Numbered from the stretch's first letter, positions 27,429 to 36,562 are shown. The stretch: 64,000 bases of DNA from Paraburkholderia kururiensis JCM 10599 = LMG 19447 (GCF_003986935.1 NZ_RJZE01000011.1:1-64000); one strand, 5' to 3'. Program-made: numbers and translations. Notes: generated by a model not told the origin, from the sequence alone.

Positions 27429-28093
27429 TCAAGACCTCCCCATTTGTGGATTTCCGAGAAATTCCCCCTTCTACCATCAATGCTTTCTACTTTCATTTTA
27501 TTGGGTTTTCCCTTAAATAGCCCGGGGTTGATCACCTTACTTATTGAGTCAACGACATCTTGAGTATTACCTTGATCGGCAAGGCCATAGAGATTATCGA
27601 CAACCCAAAAGAAGCATGCTGACCGAACGGCATATTTAACCTGTCCAACGCTTTCCGGGTCAGCCTCAAAATCTACTATCGCATCTTGGGGCCATGCACC
27701 AGCATTTGCTTTGTGCCACATCGTAAAGCGCTGATATGGGACCGTACGCTGCCTGCGCGCATACGCGTCCAGATCGTCGCCGAACACGATGACGGTGTGG
27801 TCCTTCTTCTGCTCCCAGCGGAACCAGATGCCCTCCTGCGCGCAGATCCGCTGGATGAAGGCGAACGTCGTCTCGTGGTATTGCGTGACGTACTCGTGCC
27901 GCTTGTATTTGCCCCGCAGATTGAACACGAAATCCACGCCCGAGCGGTAGCCGTAGTGCCGCAGCGTATCGGTGACGATCTCCTCCACCGACTGCTTCTG
28001 GAACAGGCGGCTCGTCACGCCGCGGTTCAGGTCCGCCATCTTCGGTTCGAGCACGACCCGGTAGTGCGTCTCGTCGGCCGGCGGCCCATGCGG
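27425..28093 (-). pseudogene. VgrG base-domain fragment fused to lysozyme-like effector tail
   Basis: The frame opens at an in-frame TGA (28094-28096) and immediately reads VgrG sequence: HGPPADETHYRVVLEPKMAD, then FQKQSVEEIVTDTLRHYGYR and FAFIQRICAQEGIWFRWEQK, typical of the gp27-like base domain. After RRQRTVPY it switches to RFTMWHKANAGAWPQDAIVD, then YAVRSACFFWVVDNLYGLAD and VINPG. That second part resembles the C-terminal half of GH19-type chitinase/lysozyme domains. The VgrG N-terminus, the gp5 needle and the effector's catalytic N-terminal half are missing. This is best explained by an internal in-frame deletion between vgrG and its downstream effector, plus loss of the 5' end. Confidence 0.8.
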
Positions 28094-28134
28094 TCACCAG
28101 AAGCGTTGAATCAGCTCTTCGCCTTCGGCAGCCG
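28094..28134. other. Divergent junction of vgrG and tssC remnants
   Basis: About 40 bases separate recognisable VgrG (minus) from recognisable TssC (plus). In an intact locus of this layout one would expect the vgrG start, a divergent promoter region, tssB and the first third of tssC here. One plus frame reads PEALNQLFAFG up to 28128 and could be TssC in a shifted frame, but I cannot confirm it. Confidence 0.5.
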
Positions 28135-28662
28135 ATCAGCGCGATGGTCAGTGACTTCGAGTTCACGAGTTCGCCGATGGACGTGGCGCTCCTGCGCAAC
28201 ATCTCGAAGGTCGCGGCGGCAGCGCACATGCCGTTCGTCGGCTCGGTGGGTGCGGCATTCTTCGGCAAGCAGTCGATGGAAGAGGTTGCTGCCATTCAGG
28301 ACATCGGCAACTACTTCGACCGCGCCGAGTACATCAAGTGGAAGAGCTTCCGCGATACCGACGACGCCCGTTACGTCGGTCTCGTCATGCCGCGTGTGCT
28401 AGGTCGCCTGACGGAAATGAAGGATCCCGGCGACGAGCTTCAGGCATCGCACCCGCTGCGCGAGGCGAAGGTGACGGTGGAGGACATCGAGGACAACCCG
28501 GGCTTCTTCCGCATCAAGCTCTTCATCATTCCGCACTTCCAGGTGGAAGGGATGGACATCGGCCTGTCGCTGGTTTCGCAGATGGCCACCCGGCGTGTCG
28601 TATTCCTCACCATCGATCACGAAAATAGAATCCACAAGATCAGGATTGACAATTATTCATAA
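28135..28662 (+). pseudogene. tssC: tssC (sheath large subunit) remnant with internal deletion
   Basis: From about 28135 the frame reads ISAMVSDFEFTSSPMDVALL, then RNISKVAAAAHMPFVGSVGA, YFDRAEYIKWKSFRDTDDAR and VMPRVLGRL, all hallmark TssC/VipB sequence. It then jumps directly to TEMKDPGDELQASHPLREAK and VEDIEDNPGFFRIKLFIIPH, which belongs near the TssC C-terminus. Roughly 200 residues of the middle are missing, in frame, and the first third is absent. The natural end near LVSQM also runs on for about 20 unusual residues. A sheath cannot be built from this product. tssB is absent from the window. Confidence 0.88.
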
Positions 28663-28777
28663 TTCAATCAACCACGCCATTAAAATGGCAATCCAAGTTC
28701 ATCGGGTATTCATTAGTCTTCCAGCCCGTATATCAGGCTTGCGCACCCGTAAGCTATAACCAGATAAACAGCAGACC

Positions 28778-30130
28778 ATGCGGATCGACAAACCGCTCTG
28801 GCATGAGGGCCTCATCCTCTCCCAGCAGCACTTCCAGCAACAGGACAGATGGACCGGCTTCGCGATGCAGCAGGTCGCATCCGTCGCGCTTGCCGATCCT
28901 TGGGGCACGCTCGGCATCGAGGTCGACGAAGAAGCGCTCGCCACGGGACGCGTGAAGCTCACGCGGCTGAAACTGCGCTTTCCCGATGGCACCCCAGTGG
29001 ACACGACAGTGGCCGACCCGCTTCCTCCGGCACGAGACCTTACAAGTGGCGTGCCCGCCGATCTCCAGTCCGTCACCGTGCTCGCGGCATTGGCCCTTCC
29101 CGACGCCAACGGCAGCAACTGCCGCTTTGACGAGACGTCGCTTGCGCGTCCACGCCGTACGTACCGTGAGTTCGCCAAGGTCACAGACATGAATGGCACC
29201 GGCGACGCGGAGATTGCCGCAGAGCGTCACGCGGTGCGCCTGCTGTTCGACTTCGAGCCGCATGCCGACGACACAGTCTGTGCAGTCGCCCGGCTCACTC
29301 GCGGAGCAGGCGGTCAGTTCCAGGTCGACCACCGGTTCGTGCCGCCGTGCCTGACGCTTGCCAGCCATCCGCTGCACCTCGAACGCATCGACCGGCTCGC
29401 CGATATCCTGCTTGCAAAAAGCGCAGCGCTGGGCGCGCGCCGCAGCGAGCGCATCGAACAGGTTGCCGAGTACGGCGTAGCCGACGTACAGCTCTTCTGG
29501 CTGCTTCACTGTATCCATGCGGCATGGCCGCAGTTGCACCTCTTCGCCACCCATCCGGCCCGCTCGCCGGAGCAGTTGTACGGCACCCTCGCGCAGCTGG
29601 CCAGTGCGCTCACGACGTTCTCGACCGCAACGTCGCTCACCAACATTCCGCCCTACGACCATGCCCGCGCTGACGAGGTTTTCTCAAAGCTCGAGAACAT
29701 GATTCGCGACCTGCTGGACGCGATCATTCCGTCGCGCGTCGTATCGATCGGCCTGACCCGCAAGAGTCCGACTACCTGGGCCGGACAGTTTCTCGATAGC
29801 CGGATCGTGGAAGACTCGGCCGACTGGTATCTGTCCGTCAACGCGCCCGTGTCCGCGTTCCAGCTGGTCGAACAGTTTCCTCGGCTGTGCAAGATCGGCG
29901 CGCCCGACGACGTCGAACACATCGTCAATTCCGCGCTGCCCGGCATCGGGCTGAAGGCGGTACAGCGCGTTCCCGCCGCGATACCGGTGCGTCTGGACAA
30001 TCAGTATTTCGCGCTCGATTCCAGCGATCCCGCGCACGCACGGATGCTGGCCGCCCGCGCATGCCAGGTCTATCTGCCGGCATCGGTGCCTGATGCGTCG
30101 CTCGAACTTTACGCGGTGCTGCGCTCATGA
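28778..30130 (+). CDS. tssK: T6SS baseplate protein TssK
   Basis: A 450-residue TssK. The N-terminus KPLWHEGLILSQQHFQQQDR is the family signature (shell domain fixing the baseplate wedge), and the C-terminal part (LYAVLRS end) is the domain that contacts the TssL/TssM membrane complex. It looks full length. It starts about 115 bases after the tssC remnant and overlaps tssL by four bases. The gap upstream is AT-rich and may now provide a promoter, since the normal tssBC leader is gone. Confidence 0.94.
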   Translation: MRIDKPLWHEGLILSQQHFQQQDRWTGFAMQQVASVALADPWGTLGIEVDEEALATGRVKLTRLKLRFPDGTPVDTTVADPLPPARDLTSGVPADLQSVTVLAALALPDANGSNCRFDETSLARPRRTYREFAKVTDMNGTGDAEIAAERHAVRLLFDFEPHADDTVCAVARLTRGAGGQFQVDHRFVPPCLTLASHPLHLERIDRLADILLAKSAALGARRSERIEQVAEYGVADVQLFWLLHCIHAAWPQLHLFATHPARSPEQLYGTLAQLASALTTFSTATSLTNIPPYDHARADEVFSKLENMIRDLLDAIIPSRVVSIGLTRKSPTTWAGQFLDSRIVEDSADWYLSVNAPVSAFQLVEQFPRLCKIGAPDDVEHIVNSALPGIGLKAVQRVPAAIPVRLDNQYFALDSSDPAHARMLAARACQVYLPASVPDASLELYAVLRS

Positions 30131-30852
30131 ACGTCCTGCCCTCTCATCGCCACGAGCCAGCCCTGATGGATGCCGGTGAAGCACGCACATCGGCCCGCGG
30201 CATACGCGACCTTCTGCGCGACACAGCACTCCTCGTGACGACGCTCGCTGGCAGCCGGAAGGTCGACGATCCTGTGGGGTTCCGTAGCCGCTGCGAGCAG
30301 ATCATCGACCAGTTTTCGGGCGCGCTGGGACGACGCGGCTATCCGGACGACGTGCGTCACGACGCCGTCATGGCACAGTGCGCCTTGCTCGACGAAACGG
30401 CGCTCCGGTATCTACCGCCGGACGTCCGCGCCGACTGGGAACTCGCGCCACTGCAGGTGGGAAGGTTCAGTCTGCACGATGCAGGCGAGCGGGTGTTCGA
30501 GCGGCTCGAAGCGCGCATGCGCGAGGCCGCACCACATATCGATCTGCTGGAGTGTTATGCGGCCATCCTCGGCATCGGTTTTACCGGACGCTATGCACGC
30601 GAAGGCGGGGCGAAGCGCGCCGGACTGATCTCATCGCTGAACGCCCAGTTGGAAAAACTTCGGCCATCGGCGGATCGTCCTTTCGTTGTCGACCGCGCGG
30701 GACGCAGGTTTTCCGATCTCTTCTACCGGCTTTCGCCGTGGGCCGTTGCCGGGCTGGCGTGCCTCGTTGCTGCGATCGTCTGGGGCGCCTGGTCCACAGC
30801 GCTCGATCGGCACGTCGCGCAGCTCGCACCGGCGAAGGCGCTGCGACCGTGA
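30127..30852 (+). CDS. tssL: T6SS inner-membrane protein TssL (DotU-like)
   Basis: A 241-residue TssL with the cytoplasmic helical hook domain (IRDLLRDTALLVTTLAGSRK, YPDDVRHDAVMAQCALLDET, HIDLLECYAAILGIGFTGRY) and one C-terminal transmembrane anchor (about 203-222, LSPWAVAGLACLVAAIVWGA). There is no fused peptidoglycan-binding domain; that function is supplied by the next gene. It overlaps tssK (ATGA) and the following gene (GTGA). Confidence 0.94.
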   Translation: MNVLPSHRHEPALMDAGEARTSARGIRDLLRDTALLVTTLAGSRKVDDPVGFRSRCEQIIDQFSGALGRRGYPDDVRHDAVMAQCALLDETALRYLPPDVRADWELAPLQVGRFSLHDAGERVFERLEARMREAAPHIDLLECYAAILGIGFTGRYAREGGAKRAGLISSLNAQLEKLRPSADRPFVVDRAGRRFSDLFYRLSPWAVAGLACLVAAIVWGAWSTALDRHVAQLAPAKALRP

Positions 30853-32645
30853 AGTCCGAACTGCCTATGCTTGCTCCGTCCGGTGTGCGGCCACCCGACG
30901 ATGGCCACGAGGGGCTCGGTTACCCGTTCCGGCTGATGGCCGTACTTGGGGCCGTGCTCGCGCTCGCCGTGATCTGGCTCGTGTTGCCCGCTGGACGCGG
31001 CGTGACCTGGGCATTGACCGCGACCATTGCACTGCTCACGCTGGCACTGGTTTGGTGGCGCACGCACCAGCTTTCCCGCGCACGGGAGCAGGCCGCGCAC
31101 ATGCTTGCCGCACTGGGAGCGGCGACCGCCGACATCCCCGTCAGGTTGCGCACACGCATGCCGCTCGTTCTGGTGACCGGCGACGGCCTGCCCGCGCTGT
31201 TCGACCGGAACGCCGGGGCGCGCTTCGCGCATGTCGGCGACGGAGCGATCTGGCTGCGGGTCGATCGTCCCCAGGAATTGCCGAGACTCGCCGTTGCCGT
31301 CAGGCAGTGGCGCGACGGCCGGGCGCCGGACGGTGTGGTGCTCTCTGTCGCGCCCGCCCTGCACGCCGGCGCCGACATGATGACGCAGCAGTTGCGTGTC
31401 GTGCGCCAGTCCGTTGCGGATGCGGCACGGGTACTCGGCACCAGACTGCCCGGGTATGTGGCGGTCTATCAACGGCTCACCACGACGGGAACGTCGGGTG
31501 CGGCGGACAGCGAAGCGGCCGGCACTGCCGATGTCGGCCTGGCCCTGCCGCCACGCTGGTATGGCGTCTCTTCTGCGGCGCCGCTCGTGGACGCCGTACG
31601 GCTCGACGGCGTGATCCAGGCGGCAGAGGACGAAGCCCGCCTGACGGCTGGCGACCGGAAGACCACGGAACGAGCAGCCGCGCTCGCGTCGATTGTCGGA
31701 TGGACCCAGCGCGTCGTACTCGGCACACTGGCCGACCGGCAGCAGCCGGCCACGCCGTGGGCGCTGTTCGGTGCCGGCTGGATCGACTGCGGGCCTGCCA
31801 CCAGACCGGACCGCCCCTGGGAGTGCGACGTCGCAACGCAGACACACGTCCTGCGTGCGGACGCGGCTGCTTCACCGCTACCCTGGCCGTTGCCGCAGCC
31901 GCTTGTGGAGGCGATGCCACGGCGTCACTGGATGTCGCCGCGTCTTGCGGCCCTGGCCCATGCGATCGCGCTGCTCGCGTGTGCGGCCATCGCCGCGTTC
32001 TGGGCCTCCGCAAGAAACAACGATGCGCTGCTCACGCGTATCGGCGCCGATCTCGGGCGCTATTCGATGATCCCCGTATCGCACGACACGGCAAGACGCG
32101 ACGCCCTGCATGCGCTCGTCGCAGACCGGGACGAGCTCGACCGGTACACGCGCATCGGTGTCCCGCTGCGTCTGTCGTTCGGCATGTTCCGCGGCGCCCG
32201 GCTGATGCCTGCGCTCAACGACGCGATCGCCTCATACGTCCCGCCTCCCCCGCCGCCGGCCGTCGTCACGCTCGACAGCATGTCGCTGTTCGACAGTGGC
32301 AAGGCACAGCTCAGGCCCGGTTCGACGCGTGCGATGGTCGGTGCACTGGAGATGATCAAGGCGCATCCGGACAAGCGGATTCTCGTGGCTGGCTACACCG
32401 ACAACGTCGGCACGCCGGAGAGCAATCTGAAGCTGTCCGCCGCGCGCGCCGAAGCCGTACGCGACTGGCTGGTCGAGGCATCCGCCCTCCCCGCCACGCA
32501 GTTTGCCATTCAGGGCTACGGCGACACGCGTCCGCTCGCCACCAACGATACGCCCGAAGGGCGCGCAAGAAATCGGCGCGTGGAGATCACGCTGGTGCCC
32601 GACACGGCAAAAGACGCGCCATCGTCCGAAGCATCGAAGAGTTAA
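30849..32645 (+). CDS. T6SS-associated OmpA-family protein (TagL-like)
   Basis: A 598-residue protein starting at a GTG that overlaps the tssL stop by three bases; the much longer upstream opening is a shadow of tssL. Two N-terminal transmembrane segments (about 27-47 and 50-68), a third near 372-392 (LAHAIALLACAAIAAFWA), then a Pro-rich stretch and a C-terminal OmpA/MotB domain. That domain has SLFDSGKAQLRPGS, LVAGYTDNVGTPESNLKLSA and GRARNRRVEI, with the Asp and Arg residues that hold peptidoglycan. It would anchor the TssJLM complex to the cell wall. Confidence 0.88.
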   Translation: MKSELPMLAPSGVRPPDDGHEGLGYPFRLMAVLGAVLALAVIWLVLPAGRGVTWALTATIALLTLALVWWRTHQLSRAREQAAHMLAALGAATADIPVRLRTRMPLVLVTGDGLPALFDRNAGARFAHVGDGAIWLRVDRPQELPRLAVAVRQWRDGRAPDGVVLSVAPALHAGADMMTQQLRVVRQSVADAARVLGTRLPGYVAVYQRLTTTGTSGAADSEAAGTADVGLALPPRWYGVSSAAPLVDAVRLDGVIQAAEDEARLTAGDRKTTERAAALASIVGWTQRVVLGTLADRQQPATPWALFGAGWIDCGPATRPDRPWECDVATQTHVLRADAAASPLPWPLPQPLVEAMPRRHWMSPRLAALAHAIALLACAAIAAFWASARNNDALLTRIGADLGRYSMIPVSHDTARRDALHALVADRDELDRYTRIGVPLRLSFGMFRGARLMPALNDAIASYVPPPPPPAVVTLDSMSLFDSGKAQLRPGSTRAMVGALEMIKAHPDKRILVAGYTDNVGTPESNLKLSAARAEAVRDWLVEASALPATQFAIQGYGDTRPLATNDTPEGRARNRRVEITLVPDTAKDAPSSEASKS

Positions 32646-32657
32646 GGCTTTCTAGTC

Positions 32658-32678
32658 CCCGAAGCTTCCCGCTTCGGG
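32658..32678. repeat. Hairpin between the OmpA-family gene and hcp
   Basis: CCCGAAGC, five-base loop, GCTTCGGG. An 8-bp perfect stem 13 bases after the stop of the OmpA-family gene. No T tract follows, so it may be a 3'-end stabiliser or a partial attenuator that lets hcp be expressed at a different level from the upstream genes. Confidence 0.65.
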
Positions 32679-32746
32679 ATTCCAGTGCCCGGCCACAGGC
32701 TCCGGGCAATCGTCGTAGTAAGCAGTACATAACAGGGAGTTAAGCA

Positions 32747-33232
32747 ATGGCAATTCCGGCCTACATGTGGCTCAAGGACGATGGCGGCGCCGACATCAAA
32801 GGTTCCGTGACGGTGCAGGGCCGTGAGGGCAGCGTCGAGCTCGTCGCCTTCAATCACGGCGTGCACATCCCGACCGACGGCAACACCGGCAAGCTGACCG
32901 GCACGCGCGTTCACAAGCCCATCACCCTGACGAAGGAAACGGACGCCTCCACGCCGTACCTGTACAAGGCGGTAACGAGCGGCCAGACGCTCAAGTCGGT
33001 TGAGATCAAGTGGTACAAGATCGACGATGCGGGCAAGGAGAAGGAGTACTTCAACACCAAGCTCGACAACGTCAAGATCGTCGCGGTCAATCCGGTGATG
33101 TACGACATCAAGAACCCGGACTACGAGAAGCACAACCACCTCGAGAACGTCGAGCTGCGCTACGAGACGATCACGTGGTCGTACAAGGACGGCAACATCA
33201 TCCACAAGGACACGTGGAACGAGCGTTCCTGA
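32747..33232 (+). CDS. hcp: T6SS tube protein Hcp
   Basis: A 161-residue Hcp that forms the hexameric inner tube and is secreted. Features are the start AIPAYMWLKDDGGADIKGSV, HGVHIPTDGNTGKLTGTRVH, ITLTKETDASTPYLYKAV and ETITWSYKDGNIIHKDTWNE. No effector extension. It follows the hairpin at 32658-32678 and is closed by two strong terminators, so it is probably transcribed both from the operon and from its own promoter. Confidence 0.95.
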   Translation: MAIPAYMWLKDDGGADIKGSVTVQGREGSVELVAFNHGVHIPTDGNTGKLTGTRVHKPITLTKETDASTPYLYKAVTSGQTLKSVEIKWYKIDDAGKEKEYFNTKLDNVKIVAVNPVMYDIKNPDYEKHNHLENVELRYETITWSYKDGNIIHKDTWNERS

Positions 33233-33248
33233 TATCCGCAGTGTGTGC

Positions 33249-33283
33249 CGGGACCGCGTGATCCTCCGCCGGTCCCGTTTTTT
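33249..33283 (+). terminator. Rho-independent terminator after hcp (first)
   Basis: CGGGACCG at 33249-33256 pairs with CGGTCCCG at 33270-33277, followed by six T residues (33278-33283). Seventeen bases after the hcp stop. Confidence 0.88.
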
Positions 33284-33291
33284 CCGGTCCG

Positions 33292-33320
33292 CCAGTCCGG
33301 CTTGCGGACTGGTCCTTTTT
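33292..33320 (+). terminator. Rho-independent terminator after hcp (second)
   Basis: CCAGTCCG at 33292-33299, loop GCTTG, CGGACTGG at 33305-33312, then TCC and five T residues. It lies directly behind the first terminator, giving a tandem stop before tssH. Confidence 0.85.
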
Positions 33321-33376
33321 CTCCGGAGTCTCGCTGCTAAACAGTGCGGATTCCTTTCAATCCGGTCCGTCCCCTC

Positions 33377-36088
33377 ATGACCCTCCGCGATACGACTCAC
33401 CTCCTCCGCAGGCTCAATCCCCACTGCGCGAAAACACTTGAGGCGGCTGCCAGCCTCTGTCAGGGACGCCTCGCGGGCGAGATCTTCGTCGAGCACTGGC
33501 TGCTGAAGTTTCTCGAGGAGGGCGACGGCGACATTCCCGCCATCCTCGACCACTACGCGGTGGACGTCGATTTCGTGTGGGAGGCCCTGCTCGACACCAT
33601 CGAACACGTGCCGCGCAACCTCAGGGGCAGACCGGCGCTTTCTGTCCAGCTTGCCACCGTGCTGCAAGCTGCATGGGTACGCGCATCCGACGAAGGCGAG
33701 GACGCGCTGATCCGCTCGGGACACCTGCTGCAGGCGATCGTTGATACGCCGCATGCGCTGCGCGCTCAGAAGGCATGGCCGCTGCTGTCGATAAGCAGCG
33801 CGCAGATCGGGCGCCTATTGCCGCGTCTTGGTCACCTGTCGTGCGAGAACGGGCCCGAAGACGAGGAACCGGAAGCAGAAGAACCTGCGGTTGAACCCGC
33901 CACCGATATCCCACCGGGCACAGGCGCTGGCAATGCCACGCAGGCGCCGCCCTCCCGGCGCAGCACCGAAGGCGAAGCCCTCGCCCGCTTTGCCATCGAC
34001 CTGACGGAAAAAGCCCGGCGCGGCGAAATCGATCCCGTCTTCGGACGCGACCGTGAGATCCAGCAGATGGTCGACGTGCTCGCGCGCCGCCGCAAGAACA
34101 ATCCGATCCTCGTCGGCGAGCCGGGGGTCGGCAAGACTGCGCTCGTGGAAGGCCTCGCGCTGCGCGTGGCCGAAGGCAGCGTGCCGAACGTGATCCGCGA
34201 CGTGCGCATTCTCGCGCTCGATCTCGGCCTGCTGCAGGCCGGCGCCGGCGTGAAGGGCGAGTTCGAGCAGCGCCTGAAGAACGTGATCGACGAGGTGCAG
34301 GCATCGGCCGTGCCCGTCCTGCTCTTCATTGACGAAGCCCATACGCTGATCGGCGCAGGCAATGCTGCCGGCGGCGCCGACGCGGCGAACCTGCTCAAGC
34401 CCGCGCTCGCGCGCGGCGAGCTTCGCACCATCGCAGCCACCACGTGGTCCGAATACAAGGAATTCTTCGAACGCGACGCCGCGCTCGAACGGCGCTTTCA
34501 GGTCATCAAGGTCGACGAGCCCGACGACGATGCCGCCTGCCTGATGCTGCGCGGTCTCAGGAGCCGTTACGCGACATACCACGCCGTGCACATCCGCGAC
34601 GACGCACTCGTCGCCGCTGTGAAGCTCTCGCGCCGCTATATTCCGGCGCGGCAGTTGCCCGACAAGGCGGTCGACCTCATCGACACCGCCGCGGCGCGCG
34701 TACGTATGGGGCTGGAATCGCCGCCCGCGGAACTGCAGCAGGCACGCGCCGCCGTGTCGGCGCTGGAACTGGAACGCGCCACGCTCGATGACGACGCACG
34801 CGCCGGTATCGGCGACATCACGGCGCGCCGCACCGCACTCGATAGCGCACTGGAACAGGCAAGGACCGATCTGGAGCAGTTCCAGGCCCGCTACGACGGC
34901 GAACTGAAGCTGGTCCAGACGCTGCTGGAACAGCGTGGCATCGACCCGGCCGCGCGCGATGAAGCGTTGCTCGCTCAATCCCGCGAGGCGCTCTCCCAGG
35001 CGCAAGGCAAGACGCCGCTCGTCTTCGCGGACGTCGACGCACAGGCCGTTGCGCGCGTGGTGGCCGAATGGACCGGCGTGCCGGTGGGCGACCTTGTGGA
35101 AGACGAGCTGCAGAGCCTGCTCACGCTCGAAGCGCAACTCGCCCGACGCGTGGTGGCGCAAGATGACGCCCTGTCTGCGCTCGCCGAAAGCCTGCGCACC
35201 GCAAAAGCGGGGCTGCGCAGCGAGCACGCGCCGCTCGGCGTGTTCCTGCTGGCCGGACCCTCGGGTGTCGGTAAGACCGAAACGGCGCTGGCGCTCGCGG
35301 ACCTGCTGTTCGGCGGCGAGGCAGCGCTCACGACCGTCAACATGTCCGAGTACCAGGAAGCCCACACCGTCTCGCAGCTCAAGGGCTCGCCGCCCGGCTA
35401 CGTCGGTTATGGGCGCGGCGGCGTCCTCACCGAAGCGGTGCGTCAGCGGCCCTACAGCGTCGTGCTGCTCGACGAGGTCGAGAAAGCGCACCGCGACGTG
35501 CTCGACATGTTCTATCAGGTGTTCGACCGCGGCACGATGCGCGACGGCGAAGGCCGCGAGATCGACTTCCGCAACTGCGTGATCCTGATGACCTCCAACC
35601 TGGGCAGCGCCCAGATCGACGAGGCGACGGCTGGCAACCCGGAGATTGCGCACGCCGCCCTGCTCGACGCGATTCACCCCGAACTGGTCGCGCACTTCCA
35701 GCCCGCGCTGCTCGCGCGTTTCCAGACGCTCGTCTACCGACCGCTCGATGTCGCGGCGCTTGCCTCTATCGTGCGCCTGAAGCTGGCGAAGGTCGCGGAC
35801 CGTCTGCGCCGCCAGCACGGCGTCGAACTGACATGCGACGAATCGCTCATCGGCGCGATGGCAGAGCGATGCCTCGCACGCGAGTCCGGCGCGCGCAACG
35901 TCGATGCGTTCCTCAACCAGCGCATCCTGCCGACGGTATCGCGTGAGCTGCTGGCGCGCATGGCGAGCGGCACAGCGCCGGCGAAGATTGCGCTCTCCAG
36001 CTCTGCTGAAGGCAACCTCGCGATCGACTTCGTCGACCCGACCGACGTGGCCGATGGCGACGCCGTACCCGCGTCGGTAGCCGCCTGA
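33377..36088 (+). CDS. tssH: T6SS sheath-recycling ATPase TssH (ClpV)
   Basis: A 903-residue AAA+ unfoldase. The N-domain (about 1-150; TTHLLRRLNPHCAKTLEAAA) would bind the TssC helix of contracted sheath. The first AAA module has Walker A GEPGVGKT near 247 and LLFIDEAHTLIG; a coiled middle domain follows; the second AAA module has GPSGVGKT near 627 and VVLLDEVEKAH. It looks functional. The ATG at 33377 is preferred over a GTG at 33344 because it matches the family N-terminus; neither has a clear ribosome binding site. Its substrate TssC is broken in this locus. Confidence 0.93.
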   Translation: MTLRDTTHLLRRLNPHCAKTLEAAASLCQGRLAGEIFVEHWLLKFLEEGDGDIPAILDHYAVDVDFVWEALLDTIEHVPRNLRGRPALSVQLATVLQAAWVRASDEGEDALIRSGHLLQAIVDTPHALRAQKAWPLLSISSAQIGRLLPRLGHLSCENGPEDEEPEAEEPAVEPATDIPPGTGAGNATQAPPSRRSTEGEALARFAIDLTEKARRGEIDPVFGRDREIQQMVDVLARRRKNNPILVGEPGVGKTALVEGLALRVAEGSVPNVIRDVRILALDLGLLQAGAGVKGEFEQRLKNVIDEVQASAVPVLLFIDEAHTLIGAGNAAGGADAANLLKPALARGELRTIAATTWSEYKEFFERDAALERRFQVIKVDEPDDDAACLMLRGLRSRYATYHAVHIRDDALVAAVKLSRRYIPARQLPDKAVDLIDTAAARVRMGLESPPAELQQARAAVSALELERATLDDDARAGIGDITARRTALDSALEQARTDLEQFQARYDGELKLVQTLLEQRGIDPAARDEALLAQSREALSQAQGKTPLVFADVDAQAVARVVAEWTGVPVGDLVEDELQSLLTLEAQLARRVVAQDDALSALAESLRTAKAGLRSEHAPLGVFLLAGPSGVGKTETALALADLLFGGEAALTTVNMSEYQEAHTVSQLKGSPPGYVGYGRGGVLTEAVRQRPYSVVLLDEVEKAHRDVLDMFYQVFDRGTMRDGEGREIDFRNCVILMTSNLGSAQIDEATAGNPEIAHAALLDAIHPELVAHFQPALLARFQTLVYRPLDVAALASIVRLKLAKVADRLRRQHGVELTCDESLIGAMAERCLARESGARNVDAFLNQRILPTVSRELLARMASGTAPAKIALSSSAEGNLAIDFVDPTDVADGDAVPASVAA

Positions 36089-36101
36089 CGGAGCGCACAC
36101 G

Positions 36102-36527
36102 ATGCCGGTCGGCCCTTCCCTCTACGACATGCTGCTCGGACAGATCGGCGGCGAGCCGCTGGCCGCATACGACGACCGCACGCTCGAATGCATGAGCGTG
36201 CAGCAGAACGTGCAGCGCATTCTCAACACGCGCGCCGGTGCGCTCAAGCATCTGCCGGACTACGGCCTGCCGGATCTCACCAACATCTACAAGGCGTTGC
36301 CCGCCTCCTCGCACATGCTCAAGCAGCAGATGGAGGCCACGCTGCTGAAGTACGAACCCCGCATCCGTTCCATCGACGTTGGGATCATCGAAAACAACGA
36401 CCCCGGCGTACTCGTGAGCTTCGAGCTGACGTGCCACCTGAAGAAGGCTGGGCTCGTGCGCTTCGGCACGTATTTCGAGCCGCCGGGACGCATGCGTCTG
36501 AAGCGGCGCGTACAGGAGCACAGTTGA
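36102..36527 (+). CDS. tssE: T6SS baseplate protein TssE (gp25-like)
   Basis: A 141-residue TssE, homologue of phage gp25, which starts sheath polymerisation from the baseplate. It has the conserved SVQQNVQRILNTRAGALKHL and LPDYGLPDLT, then an acidic region ending in SFELTCHLKKAG. It lies 13 bases after tssH. The length is normal and no damage is seen. Confidence 0.93.
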   Translation: MPVGPSLYDMLLGQIGGEPLAAYDDRTLECMSVQQNVQRILNTRAGALKHLPDYGLPDLTNIYKALPASSHMLKQQMEATLLKYEPRIRSIDVGIIENNDPGVLVSFELTCHLKKAGLVRFGTYFEPPGRMRLKRRVQEHS

Positions 36528-36562
36528 TTCACCCGGAAAGTAGTAGCAACAAGCGATTTCTT

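Noticed and set aside
30378-32645. 755-codon version of the OmpA-family gene
   Set aside because: The upstream 157 codons are a shifted reading of tssL; the GTG at 30849 overlaps the tssL stop as in the rest of the operon.
32642-33754. 370-codon minus-strand frame across hcp and the tssH start
   Set aside because: It runs antisense through hcp and two terminators and has no domain; Hcp on the plus strand is unambiguous.
33815-36100. 761-codon minus-strand frame across tssH
   Set aside because: Antisense shadow of ClpV; Arg/His/Val-rich composition typical of reversed coding sequence.
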